DNA from: JBDRMV01 sp043825615
GTDB taxonomy: Bacteria; CG03
Reading direction: 5' to 3'
Assembly: GCA_043825615.1 (NCBI GenBank)
Contig: JBDRRS010000007.1
Location: 1 to 54,509, forward strand
Length of the DNA: 54,509 bases
Shown: in pieces, positions 49,180 to 54,509 of the stretch
How positions within the stretch are numbered: position 1 is the stretch's first letter
Layout: each line of letters begins with the position of its first letter
Translations under genes and position numbers: made by a program
The notes under the pieces: model-generated
Databases searched by the model: none
Told to the model about the DNA's origin: nothing
Seen by the model: only the letters and a program-made list of their open reading frames with translations

Positions 49180-49488
49180 CTACCAGCGCTGCCCGCCTTC
49201 TCTTCCCCCTCTTCCACCTCTGTCACCTCTGCTGTCACCTCTGTCTTTCCTCGGTTTCGCCTCGTTGACTTTGATATTTCTGCCGCCGAGCTCTTTTTCG
49301 TTTAAAGCGGAAATAGCAGCTTTTGCTTCGTCGTCATTTTCCATTTCCACAAAACCGAATCCGCGGGATCTTCCGCTGAATTTGTCCTTGATGACAGATA
49401 CGCTCGAAACTTTACCATGCCCTTCAAAAGCTTTGCGCAGTTCATCTTCGCCGACTTCCCAAGCCAAATTACCCACATACATATTCAC
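49180..49488 (-). CDS. RRM-type RNA-binding protein with Gly/Arg tail
   Basis: The protein has 102 residues. One RRM domain (1-78) has RNP2 MYVGNLAW and RNP1 RGFGFVEM, followed by an RGG-like tail (DRGGRGGREGG). Such proteins are abundant cold- or stress-related RNA chaperones in some bacteria. GGGAGG lies about 9 nt before the ATG and a clear terminator follows, so it is a single-gene unit. Confidence 0.93.
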   Translation of the reverse strand: MNMYVGNLAWEVGEDELRKAFEGHGKVSSVSVIKDKFSGRSRGFGFVEMENDDEAKAAISALNEKELGGRNIKVNEAKPRKDRGDSRGDRGGRGGREGGQRW

Positions 49489-49814
49489 ACAAACCTCCCT
49501 CTCGGGCCGGATACCCTAAAACATTTCGCCGGCCGCTCATAACTCACAAAGATTCTCATTGCGGACGTATTCTGCTCTTCCGAATAAAGGGCTGAATAAC
49601 TTTCTGTAAGGCGGGGAAAATCAAATGTCACCGCCGCAATGTCTCTCCACAAACGTCTTTTCATACCCACTTCTGTCTCAATCTCGTTTATTGTAAATAA
49701 TGCTTTCTAAAAATGCAATAGGCAATTTTGCTCCCTCATTTTGCTCCCTCAATTTTGCTTAGTGGAAAAACGGGGACGTTCATTCACTGCTTATTTTTAT
49801 CAAGATTTTTCCAT
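49489..49814. other. Intergenic region, no confident gene
   Basis: This 326-bp gap holds the promoter region of the RRM gene and a pair of 13-bp direct repeats ATTTTGCTCCCTC at about 49725-49750. A partial GGGGACGTT repeat lies near 49771. A 61-codon minus-strand frame (49485-49670) has no family resemblance or good start and is left out. Confidence 0.5.
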
Positions 49815-50225
49815 TTAATAATCTAAATCTGGCTGGTATGCCTTCCGCACCTTAACGGCAATCTGGCGGTCCGTCATTTTATCGGTCGTTTCAACACCAA
49901 TGACACGTTTGCTTAACTCTTTATTTTTGATACGCTTTTTAAGTTCATGCTTTGCTTCTCCAGGGCCAAAAATAAAAAGCGATTCTGCATTTGCCAAATT
50001 TAAAATTACTTCATCATAATATCTATTCAGATGAAGATTAAACCGTTTGTCTATACTATCTTCCGCTATAATCTCTCCAATAAATTTTTTAGAACGGGAC
50101 CCCCCGCAAGGCTTGACATGTTTTTCAAGATTGGACTTTACAACTTTGACCGTATCGCTGCCCGCTACAACATTGACTATCACCGCCTTTCTGTGATCAA
50201 TCCATACGCCCATTTTTGTTTTCAT
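49815..50225 (-). CDS. VWIDHR-motif protein (eRF1-domain-like, translational machinery family)
   Basis: The protein has 136 residues from MKTKMGVWIDHRKAVIVNV, with AAAGGAG upstream; an in-frame start at 50354 would cross a hairpin and is unlikely. It has EKHVKPCGGSRSKK, LNRYYDEVILNLANAESLFIFGPGEAKHEL and a C-terminal DRQIAVKVRKAY. The central FGPGEAKHELKKRI strand-helix resembles domain 3 of eRF1/Pelota, as in small bacterial proteins annotated translational machinery protein. Exact role unknown. Confidence 0.7.
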   Translation of the reverse strand: MKTKMGVWIDHRKAVIVNVVAGSDTVKVVKSNLEKHVKPCGGSRSKKFIGEIIAEDSIDKRFNLHLNRYYDEVILNLANAESLFIFGPGEAKHELKKRIKNKELSKRVIGVETTDKMTDRQIAVKVRKAYQPDLDY

Positions 50226-50256
50226 AATCTTTCTCCTTTTATTTAACTCCAAAAAA

Positions 50257-50322
50257 TAGCGAAAAACATCCTTAATTATTGTAGAATTGATCTGATCAAA
50301 GGTCAATCTACGCGGATGTTTC
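50257..50322. repeat. Long interrupted inverted repeat upstream of the VWIDHR gene
   Basis: GCGAAAAACATCC at the left and GGATGTTTCGC at the right pair, with an inner complementary block GTAGAATTGA / TCAATCTAC. The result is a stem of about 20 bp with interior loops. In the transcript of the minus-strand gene it would lie in the 5' leader. The rest of the 323-bp gap (50226-50548) carries only the promoter listed separately. Confidence 0.5.
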
Positions 50323-50470
50323 GCTGCGGCATATTGTAACACATTTTTAATCAATTGTTACCATTGCTCCCGGGAACATCAATTTTGAAACACCGGTTAA
50401 ATCGCATTCGGGTGACCGATAGTATTTTACCGAAAAGATTTAATTTTCACAGGACAGCCGTGATTTAATA

Positions 50471-50479
50471 TGCTATAAT
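50471..50479 (+). promoter_or_regulatory. Extended -10 promoter for the DUF1622 operon
   Basis: TGCTATAAT is a consensus extended -10 element, 70 bp upstream of the DUF1622 start. A weak -35 (AGGACA) lies 17 bp earlier. Confidence 0.5.
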
Positions 50480-50548
50480 ATCATGAAATCCCGTTTGGAT
50501 TCCAACTTATAATACGGGGCAGCTGACGGCCGACAAGCGGAGGAATAA

Positions 50549-50881
50549 ATGAATAAAGTTATTGTGATTGTCAACGAGTACGCAATTTACGTGCTCCAGT
50601 TCTTTGCCATTCTGGTTATCATAACGGGGGTAGTAAAGGCGATGCTGGTTTTTATCGGAGATGCTCTCCTCAAAGAAAAAGCCGTCAGAGCCATCAGGGA
50701 AAGCCGCCTTGAACTGGGACATTCCTTTTCTCTGGGTCTGGGTTTCCTTATCGGGGCGAGTATCCTGAAAAGCACACTAACGCCTACATGGGACGATATC
50801 GGGAAACTTAGCGTCATTATCGCCATCCGCACAATACTGAATTATTTTCTGACCAAAGAAATAAAATCCATAACTGAATAA
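50549..50881 (+). CDS. DUF1622 family membrane protein
   Basis: This 110-residue protein has three spans (about 10-35, 58-75, 84-100) and the conserved core ESRLELGHSFSLGLGFLIGASILKSTLTPTWDDIGKL-type sequence of DUF1622. Function unknown. GGAGGAATAA precedes the ATG. It lies 24 nt before a TrkA-C membrane protein. The two may form one transport or channel unit. Confidence 0.85.
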   Translation: MNKVIVIVNEYAIYVLQFFAILVIITGVVKAMLVFIGDALLKEKAVRAIRESRLELGHSFSLGLGFLIGASILKSTLTPTWDDIGKLSVIIAIRTILNYFLTKEIKSITE

Positions 50882-50905
50882 GTGATTTAACCGGGGGAAT
50901 TAGGG

Positions 50906-51616
50906 ATGAATTTACTTCTGTTTATTATCGTTGTGATGGTTTCGTTTATCATAGTGCGAATCGGAGCAATCGCATTCCAGTTAACGGGTCTGGAGTGGTC
51001 GCTGGCCAAGTTTCAGGCGCTGTCCTGCTTTTCGGGAACTGGATTTACAACGAAGGAATCCGAGCTGATTACCTCCCACCCTCAGAGAAGGCGCATAGCT
51101 TCCATCTTAATAGTTATGGGTAATGCGGGGTTCGTAACGCTCGTCGCGACTTTCGCAAATTCCCTGCGCCCTAATATCTCACTCCCGGGGCTGCAGATAC
51201 CGTACTTGAACCTGCTCATTCCCAATTCCATACTGTCGCTCGTCAACCTTCTGATTATTGTTACGGCCGTTTATTTCTCATTCAAACTGTTTACAAACAA
51301 CAGGTTTACAAAAAAATTGACGGATTACCTGCGGGAAAAAATTATAAAAAGAAAAATAATAAAACCCGTGTCTTTTACCGAATTCATGCTGATGACGGGC
51401 GGATACGGTATTACTCAGATAGAAGCCGGCAAAAAAAGTTCTATTCTGGGAAAAACCATTAAAAAATCGGGGATGCGCGATTTTGACATTTTAATCCTGG
51501 CCATAGAGCGCGAAGGAGACTTTGTTCCCAATCCCCCTGCAGACACAAAAATACTGTTAGGCGATAAAATTACCTGTTTCGGCAAACTGGATAATATAAA
51601 AAAGGAATTTATCTAA
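50906..51616 (+). CDS. Small potassium-channel-like membrane protein with TrkA-C domain
   Basis: The protein has 236 residues: span 1 (2-25), a pore-like loop ALSCFSGTGFTTKESELI (about 38-55), spans 2 and 3 (65-86, 102-130), then a cytosolic RCK/TrkA-C domain (about 160-236, SILGKTIKKSGMRDFDILIL, LLGDKITCFG). The loop resembles one TrkH/HKT pore repeat. Cation transport gated by a ligand is inferred. It is the second gene of a pair with DUF1622. Confidence 0.8.
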   Translation: MNLLLFIIVVMVSFIIVRIGAIAFQLTGLEWSLAKFQALSCFSGTGFTTKESELITSHPQRRRIASILIVMGNAGFVTLVATFANSLRPNISLPGLQIPYLNLLIPNSILSLVNLLIIVTAVYFSFKLFTNNRFTKKLTDYLREKIIKRKIIKPVSFTEFMLMTGGYGITQIEAGKKSSILGKTIKKSGMRDFDILILAIEREGDFVPNPPADTKILLGDKITCFGKLDNIKKEFI

Positions 51617-52048
51617 TACTGCGTAAATGTACAAAGAAATTTACAAATAAACAGCTAAACCCTGGGCGCGGCGGAAAAACCTCAATAACAGAAGTGATGC
51701 GGATATTATAGAGCTTCCTTAGTAATGTACGGAAAACGCATTTTCTATGTTTCCCGCACTTGTCCGCCTGGCCACGTTGCCGTCTTCGGCGACCTGCCAT
51801 TCCCGAAGAAAAACCGCAGTTATGCTTCAGAGATAATCCATTGGAACGTATTTTTCCCGTAAAGCGGTTTTTATAATATTCCTTATCTGCCACAGGCGGC
51901 GGGGCAGATGACAAAACATAATGGGGCAGTAAATTCTATTTTAAAAAAATCGGGCAAATTGCAATTTAATTATTAGCGTAATGTTATAGTAAAAGATATA
52001 ATTGTAAATATAGCAATGATTTAGACTGTAACTTTTTAGGATGTATTT
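51617..52048. other. 432-bp intergenic region with one arm of an inverted repeat
   Basis: No protein-coding frame of merit is present. The region contains the repeat arm at 51797-51882, a hairpin GCCG-tctt-CGGC near 51777, and ATCTGCC ... GGGCAGAT at about 51885-51908. Promoter-like AT-rich sequence lies before the permease gene. No riboswitch class was recognised. Confidence 0.5.
51797..51882 (-). repeat. Inverted-repeat arm A flanking the permease gene
   Basis: Read on the minus strand it runs GGAATATTATAAAAACCGC ... GATTATCTCTGAA ... CTGCGGTTTTTCTTCGGG. It matches arm B (53975-54069, plus strand) over about 85 bp with gaps. Each arm also folds on itself through AAAAACCGC / GCGGTTTTT. Confidence 0.65.
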
Positions 52049-53887
52049 ATGGCATTAAAAAAGGAATTAAATTTATTTGATGTTTTTTGTATTGCATCCG
52101 GAGCCATGATAAGTTCCGGTTTATTCATTTTGCCTGGTATTGCTCATTTTAAAGCAGGGCCCGCGGTAATATTCTCTTATTTAATAGCAGGAATTATTTC
52201 AATAGCAGGAATGTTGAGTATCGCTGAAATGACTACCGCCATGCCTAAAGCAGGGGGTGACTGCTTTACAATTATAAGAAGTATGGGGCCGGGAATAGGC
52301 ACAGTCGCTGGATTACTAAGCTGGTTTTCACTGGCAATGAAAAGCGCGTTTGCTCTTGTTGGCATGTCGGTGTTTACTAAAATTATAGTAAATGTTGATA
52401 TACACATAATTGCTGTTTTTTTCTGCTTGGTTTTTTTATTCATTAACCTAATAGGCATTAAGGAGGCAGGAAAAACTCAGATTATTCTTGTCGTGGGGCT
52501 GTTTATATTGATGATTTTTTATATAGGCGCAGGAGTTCCTCATATAAAAATTCAATATTTATCTCCTTTTGCCCCGAATGGCATTAAAGCATTATTTTCT
52601 ACTGCCGGTTTTGTTTTCGTCTCATATGCAGGACTGCTAAAAATTGCGAGTATTGCAGAAGAAATTAAAAATCCGGCAAAGAATATTCCTGCTGGAATGA
52701 TTCTTTCTTTAGTTGTTGTAAGTATTTTCTATACACTGATGATTTTTGTGACATCCGGTGTTATAGAACCGAAACTATTGCATAATTCATATACGCCTAT
52801 ATCAGATGCGGCAGAAGTATTTTTAGGCAATTGGGGAAAAATAATACTTAGCCTGGCCGCTATATTTGCCTTTCTCTCAACTGCGAATGCCGGTATTATG
52901 ACTTCGGCCAGATCTTTGGTACCATTGAGCCGGGATAAATTACTGCCGGCATCTATAAGCAACATAAACTCAAAATTCAATACTCCGCATAATGCTCTTA
53001 TTATTACCGGTGTTTTTATATTAATATCGCTTTTTTTGAAATTTGAAGTATTAGTTGAAGCAGCATCTATTGTGTTGATATTAACAAATATACTCGCATG
53101 TTTTTCGGTAATAATATTAAGAGAGAGTAAAATCCAAAACTATCGGCCAAGCTTCTTAACTCCATTCTATCCATGGATGCAGATTTTTGGGATTATTGCA
53201 CTGTTGTTTTTGTTGTTTGAGATGGGTGGCGAGGCTATATTTATAACTTTAATTCTAATAATTGCAGGATTCTCCATCTATTGGTTTTACGGAAGAAAAC
53301 ATGGAAAAATGGAATTTGCCATGCTTCATATTATAGAAAGAATTACAGCTAAAGAATTTACTGATGGCAAACTGGAATCAGAATTAAAGGAAATCATAAG
53401 AGAACGCGATGAAATTATTAAAGACCGATTTGATGAATTGGTAGAAAACAGTATCATCCTTGATTTAGAGCAAAAGATTAAAGTAGAAGAATTTTTTGAA
53501 TTATCAGCAAACAAGATGTCAACAAAACTCAACGTTTCCGAGGAACTTATTTACGAATTGCTGCTACAGAGGGAAAAAGAAACCAGTACGGTACTTAATA
53601 AATGGATTGCGATTCCGCATATTATTATAGACGGTAATAAGAATTTCTGCATCCTTATTGCAAGAGCAAAAGAGGGCATCAGTTTTTCAGACAACAGCCC
53701 TAATATTAAGGCAGTTTTTGTTTTGGCGGGAACTATTGATGAAAGGAATTTCCATTTAAGAGTACTGGCATCCATTGCACAAATAATTCAAGATATAAAT
53801 TTTGAAAAGCGGTGGATGTCCGCCAAAGGGATAGAATCATTGCGCGACACGATACTTTTAAGCAAAAGACAAAGGCATTATGATTAG
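52049..53887 (+). CDS. APC-family amino-acid permease fused to a PTS EIIA-like domain
   Basis: The protein has 612 residues. Twelve spans fill residues 1-425, with the APC hallmark GAMISSGLFILPG and a glutamate-rich EMTTAMPKAGGDCF. A charged helical linker (about 440-495) leads to a PTS EIIA type-2-like domain (about 495-610) with WIAIPHIII, whose His would be the phospho-acceptor. The fusion suggests uptake controlled by phosphorylation state, which is inference. The gene is clearly more AT-rich than its neighbours and is bracketed by inverted repeats. Confidence 0.87.
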   Translation: MALKKELNLFDVFCIASGAMISSGLFILPGIAHFKAGPAVIFSYLIAGIISIAGMLSIAEMTTAMPKAGGDCFTIIRSMGPGIGTVAGLLSWFSLAMKSAFALVGMSVFTKIIVNVDIHIIAVFFCLVFLFINLIGIKEAGKTQIILVVGLFILMIFYIGAGVPHIKIQYLSPFAPNGIKALFSTAGFVFVSYAGLLKIASIAEEIKNPAKNIPAGMILSLVVVSIFYTLMIFVTSGVIEPKLLHNSYTPISDAAEVFLGNWGKIILSLAAIFAFLSTANAGIMTSARSLVPLSRDKLLPASISNINSKFNTPHNALIITGVFILISLFLKFEVLVEAASIVLILTNILACFSVIILRESKIQNYRPSFLTPFYPWMQIFGIIALLFLLFEMGGEAIFITLILIIAGFSIYWFYGRKHGKMEFAMLHIIERITAKEFTDGKLESELKEIIRERDEIIKDRFDELVENSIILDLEQKIKVEEFFELSANKMSTKLNVSEELIYELLLQREKETSTVLNKWIAIPHIIIDGNKNFCILIARAKEGISFSDNSPNIKAVFVLAGTIDERNFHLRVLASIAQIIQDINFEKRWMSAKGIESLRDTILLSKRQRHYD

Positions 53888-53974
53888 TATATGTTGAATT
53901 ATATTGCCATTAGCCAAATGGAATTAACTGTCCCGTTATGTTTTACCATACGCAGCCGCCGGCGCGGTAAATAG

Positions 53975-54069
53975 GGAATATTATAAAAACCGCAATCCCT
54001 TTTTGACGGGATAAATCCGTGCCAACGAATTATCTTTGAAACAGATCTGCGGTTTTTCTTCGGGTTGGC
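53975..54069 (+). repeat. Inverted-repeat arm B flanking the permease gene
   Basis: The plus strand runs GGAATATTATAAAAACCGC ... GAATTATCTTTGAA ... CTGCGGTTTTTCTTCGGG. It is the mirror partner of 51797-51882, with a 10-bp insertion relative to it. Confidence 0.65.
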
Positions 54070-54180
54070 GGAGATTTTCAAACTACGTTCGAACTTATTC
54101 ACGAAAGCATTCATTCAATCTCTGATGTGATTTTATAAGTTTCATCAGCATAAATCAATTCATTTATTTTCTCATTCATC

Positions 54181-54228
54181 CTCTCCCTTGATGGGAGAGG
54201 ATGAAGCCTGCCCCTGCGAAAGCAGGGG
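54181..54228. repeat. Two adjacent small hairpins
   Basis: CTCTCCC-ttgat-GGGAGAG (54181-54199) is followed by CCCCTGC-GAAA-GCAGGGG (54211-54228), a stem with a GNRA-type loop. Both look like dispersed palindromic units, not gene terminators. Confidence 0.5.
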
Positions 54229-54254
54229 GTGAGGGTGGTTTGATTATTTTATTT

Positions 54255-54290
54255 GTCATTGCGAATGACCTTCGGGAATGAAGCAATCTC
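54255..54290. repeat. CATTGCGAATG...GAAGCAATCTC dispersed element
   Basis: GTCATTGCGAATGACC, TTCGGG, AATGAAGCAATCTC is the common form of a widespread bacterial intergenic repeat. A diverged copy is embedded in the giant gene at 6169-6197. Confidence 0.6.
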
Positions 54291-54509
54291 AACATTCAAT
54301 CCCATGCGCCGCGGCGTAGGGGACTGAGGGGGATTTTCGTATATGGAATTATTATTCATTTCCTTTATGGCTCGCAAGCTCGCCATAAGCAAGAGAGCTC
54401 GGCGCCTCCGACTATCATTTTGCATTGCAAAATAATTCTCCGGCGCCTCGCATAAGAGACGGGCACAGGACTCCGGCACATCTGCGCCTCCGTCTTGTGC
54501 CCTTTGTCC
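54291..54509. other. Non-coding repeat-rich end of window
   Basis: Inverted repeat TTATGGC ... GCCATAA lies at 54365-54388. Repeated GGCGCCTC segments occur near 54400 and 54442. No convincing gene is seen. A 76-codon minus-strand frame here has low-complexity composition and is not called. Confidence 0.5.

Noticed and set aside
49485..49670. 61-residue minus-strand frame upstream of the RRM gene
   Set aside because: No family resemblance and no convincing start. It runs into the RRM gene's leader.
51617..52048. Possible riboswitch before the permease gene
   Set aside because: No known aptamer core could be recognised. The main structure belongs to the inverted-repeat arm, which is also present downstream of the gene.

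Overview
The window looks like a chromosomal contig from an uncultivated Gram-negative bacterium. Four kinds of evidence point that way. There are several secreted beta-barrel outer-membrane proteins and OmpA-type peptidoglycan-binding proteins. There is a very long secreted protein built from beta-propeller, fibronectin III and beta-helix repeats. Genes are packed into long operons with 1-8 nt overlaps. Short palindromic repeats are scattered through the DNA and have even entered coding sequences. The style resembles Elusimicrobiota/Omnitrophota-like candidate phyla, but no marker here fixes the phylum. Genetic code 11 reads cleanly throughout.

Layout. 1-6290 (minus): the visible 2,096 codons of a giant surface protein. 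6.5-7.7 kb: a small accessory patch with a DUF4258 gene pair, two 28-29-residue membrane peptides and a dead nucleotidyltransferase. 7.8-16.2 kb (minus): a ten-gene operon encoding what looks like a flagellar-type ion-driven motor without a flagellum: GAF protein, FliF-FliG fusion, MotA, two different MotB proteins, a periplasmic TPR protein, two PII-like sensors, a polytopic membrane protein and an outer-membrane barrel. A separate OmpA lipoprotein and nadE lie just beyond it. 18.3-26.6 kb: sugar genes (manA, two glycosyltransferases around a GH130 phosphorylase, a MATE transporter, trehalose synthase TreT with a DUF5752 protein). 26.6-31.1 kb: a toxin-antitoxin-like island (nucleotidyltransferase pair, macrodomain, Fic, RHH/RelE pair) interleaved with tmRNA and tRNA-Arg. 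31.1-44.2 kb (minus): a housekeeping run (unknown membrane protein, DUF151 nuclease, coaD, cstA, phoH, PHP phosphoesterase, a possible primase-like protein, clpC, surE, uvrB, nucleotide-sugar dehydrogenase). 44.2-49.5 kb: tRNAs, hemW, a DJ-1 lipoprotein, fmt-def, a barrel protein, rpmG and an RRM protein. 49.8-54.5 kb: a VWIDHR-motif protein, a DUF1622/TrkA-C membrane pair, an AT-rich amino-acid permease fused to a PTS EIIA-like domain and bracketed by inverted repeats, then repeat-rich non-coding DNA.

How the genes fit together. The strongest system is the motor operon. The rotor half (FliF RBM3 plus transmembrane helix fused to FliG, with most torque-face charges kept), the stator half (MotA plus a MotB with the ion-carrying Asp and an aligned MotB paralogue that lacks it), periplasmic and outer-membrane partners and nucleotide/ligand sensors are co-transcribed, apparently from a promoter at 16174-16202. 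No flagellin, hook, rod or export gene is present in the window. Dispersed repeats have been inserted at the stop codon of one gene, the start codon of another and the signal peptide of a third in this same operon.
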